Below are positions 8,966 to 17,327 of a stretch of DNA of 64,000 bases, in pieces. Below the pieces are notes generated by a model that worked only from the letters and a program-made list of their open reading frames with translations, did not search any database and was not told the DNA's origin. The stretch lies in the NCBI RefSeq assembly GCF_016907925.1, contig NZ_JAFBCZ010000022.1, positions 31,239 through 95,238 on the forward strand, in the 5' to 3' direction. The position numbers and the translations under genes were made by a program. Position 1 is the first letter of the stretch; each line of letters starts with the position of its first letter. This DNA comes from Herpetosiphon giganteus (GTDB lineage: Bacteria; Chloroflexota; Chloroflexia; Chloroflexales; Herpetosiphonaceae).

Positions 8966-9367
8966 ATGGAAAAAATTCATTTTTTGGCGCGTGCAGTTGG
9001 CATTGATTGGATTGATGATGATATTTTAGCGATTGTTTTTGCTGATGATCCTGAGGAGCCTGCCGAATATCTTGAATTGCAACGTAGCTTTGCCGAGCCT
9101 GATGAACAGGATCTGGCGCTGGGCATGGATACCTATTGTCTCAGTACCGCAGCGGGTGCTACAACCTATGGCGGGATTACGAGCTTTGTTATTCGTGATA
9201 ACCAATGCACTATCGACCTAGCGCCAAGCGCAGCAGCAGAAATCGGCATAGCGCAGTACCAGATTGAACTAAGCCTCGTAGCAGACGATAGACCAATTCT
9301 GTATGAGCATATCCGCCAACTTTTTCAGGCTGCGCCATCGGCTCCGCAGACGCTACTTTTAGCGTAA
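8966..9367 (+). CDS. Hypothetical acidic protein
   Basis: A 133-residue acidic protein (IDDDILAIVFADDPEEPAEYLELQRSF near the N-terminus) with alternating strands and no signal peptide. Its layout, a small sensor-like beta sheet ending in a helix (LYEHIRQLFQAAPS), resembles immunity or Imm-like proteins but no family can be named with confidence. It lies downstream of the NB-ARC gene and its remnant in the same direction. Confidence 0.55.
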   Translation: MEKIHFLARAVGIDWIDDDILAIVFADDPEEPAEYLELQRSFAEPDEQDLALGMDTYCLSTAAGATTYGGITSFVIRDNQCTIDLAPSAAAEIGIAQYQIELSLVADDRPILYEHIRQLFQAAPSAPQTLLLA

Positions 9368-9407
9368 CCGTTAGATCTGCTATTTGCCCTCTATTTGATG
9401 AAATTTT

Positions 9408-9463
9408 GTATCAAACCACCTAAGATGTGAACCAATCTACAACAACCTTTGGTGGTTTGATAC
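9408..9463. terminator. Long-loop inverted repeat between convergent genes
   Basis: GTATCAAACCACC at 9408-9420 is the exact reverse complement of GGTGGTTTGATAC at 9451-9463, with a 30-base loop. It lies between the convergent ends at 9367 and 9499, so it may act as a terminator or transcript end-stabiliser. No T run follows. Confidence 0.5.
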
Positions 9464-9498
9464 CGATATTTAGCGTACACGATTTAGCCTATAGCAAC

Positions 9499-10707
9499 TT
9501 ATGGTGTGCCAGCCCACGAAATGCGATAAATAACCCCATTCATGTCATCGCTCACAAACAGCGAGCCATACGGTGCAAGCGTAATGCCAGCAACCCGCCC
9601 AAATTGGGCATATTGGCCATTTTGCTCCAGCAAAAAGCCAGTCAAGAAATCATCAACCGCCACTGGCCAGCCATTTTGAAAGCGCACGCGCACCACTTTA
9701 TAGCCCGTGGGTGGGTTGCGATTCCACGAACCACGCATCGCCACAAAGGCATCGCCATGGTACTCAGCAGGAAACTGGGTTTGATCATAAAAGGCCATGC
9801 CAATTGGGGCACTATGGGCGGTGTAGGTCAAAATCGGTGCTTGGGTTTTGGCGCAAAACTCAGCCTTGGATTGATCTTTTGGGGCATTGGGAATATAGGG
9901 ATCAATTTGTTGGTTGGCAAAACACCATGGCCAGCCATAATTGCCGCCTTGCTGGAGCAAATTCAGCTCTTCTGGGGGCTGATCATTGCCGCGCCAATCA
10001 GAACCATGGTCGAAACTCCAGAGATGTTGGCTGCCAGGATGCCAATCGAAGCCAATCGTATTGCGCAGCCCACTCGCATAAATTTGGCGATTGCTGCCGT
10101 CGAGTTCGGCAACAAGAATCGTCGCACTTTCTGGATTTGGTTCGGCGCAGGCATTGCAGGTGCTGCCAACCGTAATGTAGAGTTTGCCATCGGGTCCAAC
10201 CGCCAGCGTGCGATTGGGATGTTGACCTGCATCAGGCAAATCATCAATTAACACGTTCCATTCGCCAAGCGAGCCATCATCGCGCAAGGTTGCTCGTTGC
10301 ACGGTTTTATCGGTGGCAAGATACAACCAGCCTTCATGAATCGTCAGCCCATGGGCGAGGGGCAAGTTGCTTGCGACCATCCAAATGAGGTCTGCTTGGC
10401 CATTCTGGTCGCTATCTTCAAGCGCCAAAATATCGCCTTGTTCACGGCGGGTCACGTAGAGAATGCCATTGGGAGCCATGACCAGCATGCGGGCATTGCC
10501 AACATCCTTGGCCCAGACATCAATCCAAAATCCAGCTGGCAAGCGCAGTTGCTGCACTAGGGCTGGGTCAACAGGCAGTTTGGTCGGCTCCACAATTTCG
10601 CCATTCGGGGGTGGGGGGGCATTTTCGGCAAAAACGTGGCCTTGCATACTCAGCAGCAGTGCGATACTCGCGATGCCAAGCAATCGTCCAACGCGGCGGT
10701 GTGCCAT
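9499..10707 (-). CDS. PQQ-dependent sugar dehydrogenase-like secreted beta-propeller
   Basis: The 402-residue protein has a signal peptide (LLGIASIALLLSMQGHVFA) and the glucose/sorbosone dehydrogenase propeller: VWAKDVGNARMLVMAPNGILYVT, HGLTIHEGWLYLAT, LAVGPDGKLYITVGSTCNAC, FDWHPGSQHLWSFDHGSDW and a closing GSLFVSDDMNGVIYRISW. Family members oxidise sugars or other polyols outside the membrane with pyrroloquinoline quinone as cofactor. The Cys pair in CNAC plus nearby Cys may form disulfides. No PQQ synthesis genes are in the window. The antisense 274-residue reading frame is a shadow. Confidence 0.8.
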   Translation of the reverse strand: MAHRRVGRLLGIASIALLLSMQGHVFAENAPPPPNGEIVEPTKLPVDPALVQQLRLPAGFWIDVWAKDVGNARMLVMAPNGILYVTRREQGDILALEDSDQNGQADLIWMVASNLPLAHGLTIHEGWLYLATDKTVQRATLRDDGSLGEWNVLIDDLPDAGQHPNRTLAVGPDGKLYITVGSTCNACAEPNPESATILVAELDGSNRQIYASGLRNTIGFDWHPGSQHLWSFDHGSDWRGNDQPPEELNLLQQGGNYGWPWCFANQQIDPYIPNAPKDQSKAEFCAKTQAPILTYTAHSAPIGMAFYDQTQFPAEYHGDAFVAMRGSWNRNPPTGYKVVRVRFQNGWPVAVDDFLTGFLLEQNGQYAQFGRVAGITLAPYGSLFVSDDMNGVIYRISWAGTP

Positions 10708-10864
10708 TGCGCTTCCTCCTATGTGGTTCTAACCGAATTCTCTTACAGCGTTACTGGCACATTTCGTACCAACCAATAGCCAGCTTTGGTAAAACACGCT
10801 ATGCTTGGCGCAAACCCTGAACCCAAACGCTGTTGTTTGGGCGTTGACGCAAAGGAAGATCGCA

Positions 10865-12526
10865 ATGGACGCATGGTCTGAGATTGTCCGCGAGCTTACG
10901 CTTAAGCTCGTAGGTTGGCCGAGTGTCACCAATACCGCTGGTGAAGGCCAGTGGTCGCAGCAGTTGGCAGAATGGTTGGGCCAACAGCCCTATTTTGCCG
11001 CTCATCCGAGCCAGCTGCGCCTAGAGCGCACCGTCGACGATGGCTATGAGCGCTCGAATCTGTATGCACTGGTGCGTGGGACTGGCCCAACCACCGTCGT
11101 TTTGGCAGGCCACTACGATGTGGTGAGTATTGAGAATTATGGTAGCTTAGCCGAGTGGGCGACTGAGCCAGAGGCGTTGCTGCCGCGCTTGATTGCGAGC
11201 TTAGAGGCCAATGGCTCAAGCCCAAGCGACCAGCTGGCGCTTGACGATTTGCGTTCAGGCGATTTTCTGCCTGGGCGCGGCGCGTTGGATATGAAGAGCG
11301 GCTTGGCGGTTGGTTTAGCGGTGCTGCTGCACTTTGCCGCCCAATCAGAGCGGCGTGGTAATTTGCTGTTTATTGCCACGCCCGACGAAGAGGAAGCTTC
11401 GCATGGCGCGCGCTCAGCGGCGATTCACTTGCATGAACTGGCCAAGGAGTGGGGCCTTGAGCTGGCAGCAGCAATTAACCTTGATGCTACCAGCGATCAA
11501 GCTGCTGGAGAGCAAGGCCAAGCGATATTTTTGGGCACGGTGGGCAAGTTTCTGCCATTAATTTATTTACTTGGGCGCGAAACCCACGCTGGCTATCCGT
11601 TCGATGGAATCAATGTTAATCGCATGGCGGCAGCAGTAACCCAAGCAATTGAGTGTAATATCGATCTCTGCGATGAGGCCGAGGGCGAGCTTGCGCCCCC
11701 ACCAATTAGCCTCAAACAGAGCGACCTCAAAGCATTCTACGATGTGACAACCCCAAGCACTGCATGGTGCTATTTTAATTATTTGACCCATGGCCGCCCA
11801 GCGAGCATGGTTCTCGAGCAATTTATGGCTGTGACTCGTGAAGCCCTCGACGCAGTGCTCGCAACCCAATTTGCGCAGGCGCAACGCTATGCAGCCTTGG
11901 TTGGCTCAGCAGCGCCAGTGCGTTGGCAAGCGCAGGTGCTGAGTTATGCCGACCTTGTGGTGCGCGCGCAGCAGCATGGCGGCCCCACATTTGCTAGCAA
12001 TTTGGCAGAATTCACTGCTCAGTTGCAGGCTGATCGCACCCTCGATGCCCCAAATTTTAGCCGCCAACTGGTTGCCTATCTCTGGCGCTGCGCTGGGCTG
12101 AGTGGTCCGGCAGCGGTGGTCTGCTTTGGCTCGCTGCATTATCCACATAGTTTGGTTGCTGGGCATAACGAGCGTGAACGCCGCCTACGAGCCGCCTGCG
12201 AACGCCATGCCCAAGCGCTGGCCGCCGAACACACCACCACGATTAAGCTGCGGCCATTTTTCGCTGGAATTTCGGATATGAGCTTTTATGGCAGTGCGAT
12301 GGAACACGCCGATCAAACGATTGTTGCTGCCAACACGCCGCTCTGGGGTTCACGCCTGAAATTTGATTACAACCTTGTGCGCACGCTCAATCTGCCTACA
12401 ATCAATATTGGGCCTTGGGGCCGCGATTACCATCAGCGGCTGGAACGGGTCTACATGCCCTATTTACTCAACACGCTGCCCGAGCTGATTTGGCGTGTAG
12501 CCAACGATGTTTTGCAGGCGGGTTGA
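10865..12526 (+). CDS. M20 family metallopeptidase, RocB-like
   Basis: About 553 residues. Metal-ligand motifs of the M20 fold are in order: AGHYDVV (His), GRGALDMKSG (Asp), TPDEEEASHGAR (catalytic Glu pair) and INLDATSD (Asp). The extra length and the C-terminal FAGISDMSFYG and GPWGRDYHQRLERVY blocks match the RocB-type group named after arginine utilisation in Bacillus. Role: hydrolysis of an N-acyl or peptide bond on an amino acid-type substrate in the cytoplasm. ATG at 10865 is used because AAGGAAG precedes it; the upstream TTG lacks such a site. Confidence 0.8.
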   Translation: MDAWSEIVRELTLKLVGWPSVTNTAGEGQWSQQLAEWLGQQPYFAAHPSQLRLERTVDDGYERSNLYALVRGTGPTTVVLAGHYDVVSIENYGSLAEWATEPEALLPRLIASLEANGSSPSDQLALDDLRSGDFLPGRGALDMKSGLAVGLAVLLHFAAQSERRGNLLFIATPDEEEASHGARSAAIHLHELAKEWGLELAAAINLDATSDQAAGEQGQAIFLGTVGKFLPLIYLLGRETHAGYPFDGINVNRMAAAVTQAIECNIDLCDEAEGELAPPPISLKQSDLKAFYDVTTPSTAWCYFNYLTHGRPASMVLEQFMAVTREALDAVLATQFAQAQRYAALVGSAAPVRWQAQVLSYADLVVRAQQHGGPTFASNLAEFTAQLQADRTLDAPNFSRQLVAYLWRCAGLSGPAAVVCFGSLHYPHSLVAGHNERERRLRAACERHAQALAAEHTTTIKLRPFFAGISDMSFYGSAMEHADQTIVAANTPLWGSRLKFDYNLVRTLNLPTINIGPWGRDYHQRLERVYMPYLLNTLPELIWRVANDVLQAG

Positions 12527-12557
12527 TTGACGAATCGTGTTCATGAAAGGTGGAAGC

Positions 12558-13409
12558 ATGACTCCTGCAAGTGTTCAATTTAAGCTTGGCGATTTTACCT
12601 GCACTGTGCTTTGTGATGGCACAAGTCCAATCGCCGAACCAATGCTTAGCTCGATTTTCTTGAGCAATAGTGCCGAGTTGATTAGCGGATTTCGGGCGCT
12701 ATCCAGCCCGCTTTCGATTAGCCGTAATGTTTTATTGGTGCAACATGCTGGCAAGTATGTACTGATTGATACGGGTCAAGGCCCAATTGATCCGAATGAT
12801 CCTGGCCACATGAGCGAGCTGCTGGCCAAGCTGGCAATTCCTGCTACGGCAATTGAGACAATTATCATCTCTCATTATCACGGCGATCATCTTGGCGGAT
12901 TATTCGATGCAGACAATAACCTGTGTTTTCCGAATGCCCGTTTGATTGTGCCCAAGCGTGAACATGAAGCGGCCATGAGCGAGGAATCGCTGGCGAAGAT
13001 GAATCCGCGTAATGCACACTTCTTGCGTCAAATCGTTGAGTTTTATGGGCAGCGCTTGGAGCCGCTTGCTGCTAATCAGGAGCTTGTGCCAGGCATCAGC
13101 TACGTGGATTTGCCCGGCCATACCCTCGGCCATAGTGGTGTTGTGCTTGAATCACAAGGCGAACGCCTGTTGCACGTTGTCGATGCGATCCATGTGCCGC
13201 TCCAACTGAATGTGGTCGATGCAATTCTGAAATATGATGCTGATGCGGATCAGGCAATTGCGACGCGGCGGACGATTGCCGAACCAACCGCTGCCAATAC
13301 CATGCTGATGGCGTATCATTTTCCATTTCCTGGGGTTGGCCGAGTTGTTGCCAATGCCGACCAACTCAGTTGGGAGCCTGCCGAATTTGCGTCGGCAATC
13401 CCAGCCTAA
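12558..13409 (+). CDS. MBL-fold metallo-hydrolase
   Basis: About 283 residues with the metallo-beta-lactamase motif SHYHGDHLGG (His-x-His-x-Asp-His), a later DLPGHTLGHSG and a VDAIHVP segment supplying further ligands, and a terminal MAYHFPFPGVG. Members bind two metal ions and hydrolyse lactones, thioesters or other esters. It starts 32 bases after the M20 gene, so the two probably share a transcript. ATG at 12558 follows AAAGG by seven bases. Substrate unknown. Confidence 0.85.
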   Translation: MTPASVQFKLGDFTCTVLCDGTSPIAEPMLSSIFLSNSAELISGFRALSSPLSISRNVLLVQHAGKYVLIDTGQGPIDPNDPGHMSELLAKLAIPATAIETIIISHYHGDHLGGLFDADNNLCFPNARLIVPKREHEAAMSEESLAKMNPRNAHFLRQIVEFYGQRLEPLAANQELVPGISYVDLPGHTLGHSGVVLESQGERLLHVVDAIHVPLQLNVVDAILKYDADADQAIATRRTIAEPTAANTMLMAYHFPFPGVGRVVANADQLSWEPAEFASAIPA

Positions 13410-13427
13410 ACCATAACCTGGTGCGCT

Positions 13428-13457
13428 CACAAACGACTCCCACGGGGGTTGTTTGTG
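13428..13457 (+). terminator. Imperfect hairpin terminator
   Basis: CACAAACGACTCCC pairs imperfectly with GGGGTTGTTTGTG about 20 bases after the MBL hydrolase stop, followed by a GTTTTAGG tract. Likely intrinsic terminator. Confidence 0.5.
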
Positions 13458-13552
13458 GTTTTAGGCCTGCTTTGACAGACAGAAATGGGATGAAGCAGAA
13501 ACTGGTTTTATTTTACATAATAAATATGCATTAATTAACCTTAAAATGGTGA

Positions 13553-13581
13553 TTGACGCAGCGCGATTTTCTTGCTATGGT
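13553..13581 (+). promoter_or_regulatory. Sigma-70-like promoter for the 13623 gene
   Basis: TTGACG at 13553-13558 and TATGGT at 13576-13581 are separated by 17 bases, the optimal spacing, and lie about 40 bases before the start at 13623. Confidence 0.55.
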
Positions 13582-13622
13582 CTGGCTAAAGCGCTTCAAT
13601 CGTTGCACAGAAAGGAATGCAT

Positions 13623-13868
13623 ATGCCAATGCTTGAAACCCTCATGCAGGCGGGGATGACCGTTCAGGAGGCGTATCGAGCTGTCCGCAACCAAATTACC
13701 CCCGCCATGATCGAGAATCTGCGTTGGATGCAGCAGCATCGGCCAGATCAATTGGCGCGCTATGCTGCCGAATGGGAACGAGCTGGCTGCACGCCGCCAT
13801 GGGCCGATTTGCTCGATGGTTGGTCAAACCCTGGCACATCTAGCACAGATGCCAATGACAGCACATAA
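13623..13868 (+). CDS. Small hypothetical protein
   Basis: An 81-residue protein, helical in its first 60 residues (MLETLMQAGMTVQEAYRAV) and low-complexity at its Ser/Thr-rich end. ATG at 13623 is favoured since AAAGG lies seven bases upstream; ATG at 13617 would be too close to it. A good -35/-10 pair precedes it, supporting expression. No recognised domain. It converges with a broken ABC transporter gene. Confidence 0.55.
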   Translation: MPMLETLMQAGMTVQEAYRAVRNQITPAMIENLRWMQQHRPDQLARYAAEWERAGCTPPWADLLDGWSNPGTSSTDANDST

Positions 13869-13873
13869 GTGCA

Positions 13874-14344
13874 TTATTCTTGAATTAATGCTGGCTGATC
13901 GTTGCTTGATGCGCCTTCTTCCATGGTTGGCTCGGCTCCGACACTGCCCAGTGGTGGCTCGCCCAGCACGCGCAAGGTTGCGGTTGCGCCATGCTGGGTT
14001 ATGCTGCTGATTCGCCCGCTTTCCAGCCAGCCGTTAATTGCCTCAATTGGCACAACAATTTCGTGCACCAAGCCAACTGCTGGGCTTGCCAACTCAGCGG
14101 TGGTTCCTGCAAAGCTCACAGCCCCATGGTTCAGCACCAGTAGATTAGTCACGATTGGTTCAATTACCACCTCGCCCGAGGTTGGCACAAGTTGGGTGGT
14201 CAGAATGCGCATGAATGTGGTTTTGCCAGCGTCATTTGGCCCCAACAAACCAAACATCCCCGCGCCAATCGAGAGCGAAATATCATCCAATGCGCGATAG
14301 CTTCCGTATTGTTTAACCAGATGTTTAAATTGACTACGATCCAA
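13874..14344 (-). pseudogene. ABC transporter ATPase with internal deletion
   Basis: The first 65 residues are an ABC ATPase start: HLVKQYGSYRALDDISLSIGAG, then Walker A GLLGPNDAGKTTFMRIL, where the usual Gly is Asp. The sequence then jumps from LVPTSGEVVIEP straight to a late segment IVTNLLVLNHGAVSFAGTTAEL. The Q-loop, LSGGQ signature, Walker B and switch His are all missing, about 100 residues. The C-terminal part resembles the tail of ABC-2 type exporters. It cannot be a functional ATPase. No permease gene remains nearby. Confidence 0.75.
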
Positions 14345-14401
14345 TAACCAGAGCTGGCATCGCCCATGGCACGCTCAACGATCAGCGTCAGTTTCCTCAA
14401 A

Positions 14402-14476
14402 GTTATTGGGAAGCTCGTGGTGACGCATCATGGCGGCAGCGTCGAATTGCCCTCGTGGCTGGCCCAAGTTTGTTAG
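14402..14476 (+). pseudogene. Histidine kinase C-terminal remnant
   Basis: The frame reads VIGKLVVTHHGGSVELPSW and stops soon after. The spacing of IGKLVV and HHGGSVE is that of the last helix and strand of a HATPase domain (compare VVKEIVAAHGGSIEVES in the kinase ending at 19022). No start or upstream domain is left. The whole 14345-14638 interval otherwise holds no gene. Confidence 0.35.
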
Positions 14477-14638
14477 CGCTTGGGGTCGTACTTAAGGATG
14501 ACGAATCCGACCTCATCCCAGCACAGGCTAATGAGCTTTAACTGTTTGATTACGAGCACCTGTGTGCATAGATTCGTTGGGTTAATGCGCAAACTAGTGC
14601 TAGCATTAGGGGTAGGTTCTCTGCTGAAAGGATAGATC

Positions 14639-16876
14639 ATGACCGTAAGCGATCTCGACCAGTGTGCAACCGAACCCATTCATATTCCAGGCATGATTCA
14701 GGCGCATGGCTTATTGCTGGTGCTGAGCGAGCCGGATTTTCAGATTCTGCAAATTAGCGCTAACAGTTTGGATTTTACTGGCTATACGCCTGAACAGCTG
14801 TTAAATCAATCGTTAGAGTTGCTGATTACCAGCGAGCAACTTGAGTATTTACGCTCGGTTGTGGCCCACGAACAGCTCGATCAAAATCCGCTCTATCTTT
14901 GGACGGTTCCGTTGCAAGCCACGCAAAAGGTATGTGACGGGATTTTACACCGCCATCAGGGGCAGCTGATTCTTGAATTCGAGCCTACGCTCACCAGCGG
15001 TACGGGGCCACACGATGGCTACCGCATGGTGCGCAGTATCGTCGCCCGTTTGCAACAGATTCCTGAGTTTCAGCCATTTTGCGATGAAACTGTGCGTGCT
15101 GTGCGCCAACTGACCGGTTTTGATCGGGTGATGATCTATCAATTTGATGCTGATGGCCATGGGACAGTGATTGCCGAAGCGGTTGATTCCAACCAAGAAT
15201 CGTTTCTCGGTTTGCATTATCCGGCCTCGGATATTCCGCCCCAAGCGCGGGCGTTGTATCTGCGCAATTGGCTGCGGCTAATTCCCGATGCGCGTTATAC
15301 GCCAGTTGCGATTGTGGCCGCAGCCAAGCCCGACCATGAGCCGCTTGATTTGAGTTATAGCGTTTTGCGCAGCGTCTCGCCAGTGCATCGCGAATATCTC
15401 GCCAATATGGGTGTGCGGGCCTCGATGTCGGTTTCATTGGTTTATGAAGGCCAGTTATGGGGTTTGATTGCCTGCCATCATGCCGAGCCACACTATCTTT
15501 CGTGTACCCTGCGTTCTGCCTGCGAGGTTTTGGGCCAGTCGGTATCGTTGGCGCTGACCAGTAAAGTTCACCATCACGATCATACAGCTACCCAGCAACT
15601 GGTGGGCATTCAAACCAGCTTGCTTCAACAGATGACGACCGCTCAGCGCTGGATGGATGGCTTGGTTGAAGGCCAACATACGCTGCTCGATTTAATTGCC
15701 GCTGGTGGCGTTGCGATTCACACCAACGATGAGCTAGTGGTGCTTGGCCAAACGCCCAGCACCCAACATATTCGAGCGATTATTAGCTGGATTCGGGCGC
15801 AGCCAGCGACGATTGATGATGGCTATCACACTGCATCGTTGGCAACCAAGCATCCGCCATTTGCGGCCTTAGCTGCGGTGGCAAGTGGCGTGCTGGCATT
15901 TCCCTTGGTTGGCGCAACTGATCAATATCTGCTCTGGTTTCGCCCAGAAGAGATTCAAACGATTACATGGGCTGGCGAACCAACCAAAGCCGTCACAATC
16001 GCCGATGATGGCATTCGAATTAGCCCACGCCAATCGTTTGCCCAATGGAAAGAGCAGCGGGCCTTGCATAGTGTTGCGTGGACAGATGCAGAGCTGTCTG
16101 TTGCACGGACAATGCGCGATACGATTCGGACGCTGCTTTTGCAACAAGCTACCGCCTTGACAACGCTTAATCGTGCTTTGGAGCAAAGCAACGCCGAGCT
16201 TGATGCCTTTGCCTATAGCGCCTCGCACGATTTAAAAGAACCGTTGCGCGGCATTCACACCTATGCTCATTTTCTGCTCGAAGATTATGCCGATAAAGTT
16301 GATGATGCTGGCCAAGCTAAGCTCCAAACGATGTTGCGCTTGACTCAACGCATGGATGCTTTGCTCGATTCGCTGCTGCATCATTCGCGGCTGGGGCGGG
16401 TTGAATTGCAATTTCAGCCAGTTAATTTGGCCACGTTAATCCATGATGTGGCTGAAACCTTATTCATTCAGCCCGACATGCTTGAAATTCGCATTCCTAG
16501 CCCATTACCGCTGCTGTTTGCTGATCCGCTGCATCTCAGCGAGGTAATGCAAAATCTGCTGAGCAATGCGCTCAAATATTCGCAGGCAGCCCAAAAATGG
16601 GTCGAAATTACGGCCACAGCGCTGCCCTTGGACGCAGAGCAGCAGCCTTGGTATCGAATTGCAGTCCAAGATAATGGAATTGGGATTGCCGAAGCGCATT
16701 ATGAAACGATCTTTCGGCTCTTCAAACGTCTCCACGGGCGCGATCATTTTGGCGGCGGCACGGGCGTTGGCCTGACTATTGCAAAGAAGATCATTGAGCG
16801 CCATGGTGGTATATTAGCGGTGCAATCAACGCTCGGGAAGGGCACAACCTTCACCTTTACCCTCCGTGGAGCCTAG
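14639..16876 (+). CDS. Bacteriophytochrome sensor histidine kinase
   Basis: The 745-residue protein has the PAS-GAF-PHY photosensory module and a kinase. Cys9 in QCATEPIHIPGMIQAHG is in the position that binds biliverdin in bacteriophytochromes. The GAF signature is YPASDIPPQARALYLRN and the RASMSVSLVYEGQLWGLIACHH block follows. The kinase has the H-box SASHDLKEPLRG (His530) and the N and G boxes (NLLSNALKY, DNGIGIAEAHY, GGTGVGLTIAKKI). It should sense red/far-red light and phosphorylate the regulator encoded next, whose start lies two bases after this stop. AAAGGA precedes the ATG. Confidence 0.92.
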   Translation: MTVSDLDQCATEPIHIPGMIQAHGLLLVLSEPDFQILQISANSLDFTGYTPEQLLNQSLELLITSEQLEYLRSVVAHEQLDQNPLYLWTVPLQATQKVCDGILHRHQGQLILEFEPTLTSGTGPHDGYRMVRSIVARLQQIPEFQPFCDETVRAVRQLTGFDRVMIYQFDADGHGTVIAEAVDSNQESFLGLHYPASDIPPQARALYLRNWLRLIPDARYTPVAIVAAAKPDHEPLDLSYSVLRSVSPVHREYLANMGVRASMSVSLVYEGQLWGLIACHHAEPHYLSCTLRSACEVLGQSVSLALTSKVHHHDHTATQQLVGIQTSLLQQMTTAQRWMDGLVEGQHTLLDLIAAGGVAIHTNDELVVLGQTPSTQHIRAIISWIRAQPATIDDGYHTASLATKHPPFAALAAVASGVLAFPLVGATDQYLLWFRPEEIQTITWAGEPTKAVTIADDGIRISPRQSFAQWKEQRALHSVAWTDAELSVARTMRDTIRTLLLQQATALTTLNRALEQSNAELDAFAYSASHDLKEPLRGIHTYAHFLLEDYADKVDDAGQAKLQTMLRLTQRMDALLDSLLHHSRLGRVELQFQPVNLATLIHDVAETLFIQPDMLEIRIPSPLPLLFADPLHLSEVMQNLLSNALKYSQAAQKWVEITATALPLDAEQQPWYRIAVQDNGIGIAEAHYETIFRLFKRLHGRDHFGGGTGVGLTIAKKIIERHGGILAVQSTLGKGTTFTFTLRGA

Positions 16877-16877
16877 T

Positions 16878-17324
16878 ATGTACCAAGCATTACGCAAACG
16901 CCAACTCTTAGTTATTGATGATAGTGATGAAGACTGTGCTCTGATTGAGCGCAGTTTTTCGCGCTTTAATACTGCGCTGGAGATTGTGCGGTGTGCCGAT
17001 GGCGATCAGGCACTCCATTTTTTGCACGAAACATCGGTGGCGCTGCCGCGTGGCACGCTGCCCGACCTGATTCTTTTGGATTTGAATTTGCCGGCAATGG
17101 ATGGGTTTACGGTTTTAGCTGAGATCAAAACCTCACCAGTGTTGCGTCAAATTCCGGTTGTTATTCTCACCACCTCGGCCAATCCTGATGCGATCACCCG
17201 TTGTTATCAGGATGGGGCCAATAGCTACCTGGTTAAGTCGCTTAATGTCGCAGGCTTTCAACAGACGATGCACGTCCTCTATCGTTATTGGTTTGAGGTC
17301 GTGTGTCATCCTTATGGACGGTAA
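16878..17324 (+). CDS. CheY-like response regulator, Rcp1 type
   Basis: About 148 residues, a single receiver domain: acidic pair in LLVIDDSDEDCALIERSF, phospho-acceptor Asp68 in LILLDLNLPAMDG, switch Thr in VVILTTSA and Lys in YLVKSLN. The length, the SDEDC start and the adjoining phytochrome gene match Rcp1-type regulators, which take phosphate from phytochrome kinases and have no DNA-binding output. It begins right after the kinase stop and is followed within three bases by a hybrid kinase gene, so the three are one operon. Confidence 0.9.
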   Translation: MYQALRKRQLLVIDDSDEDCALIERSFSRFNTALEIVRCADGDQALHFLHETSVALPRGTLPDLILLDLNLPAMDGFTVLAEIKTSPVLRQIPVVILTTSANPDAITRCYQDGANSYLVKSLNVAGFQQTMHVLYRYWFEVVCHPYGR

Positions 17325-17327
17325 CGA

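Noticed and set aside
9427..10251. Long plus-strand reading frame of 274 codons
   Set aside because: It is antisense to the well-supported sugar dehydrogenase gene, and its product has no recognisable domain.
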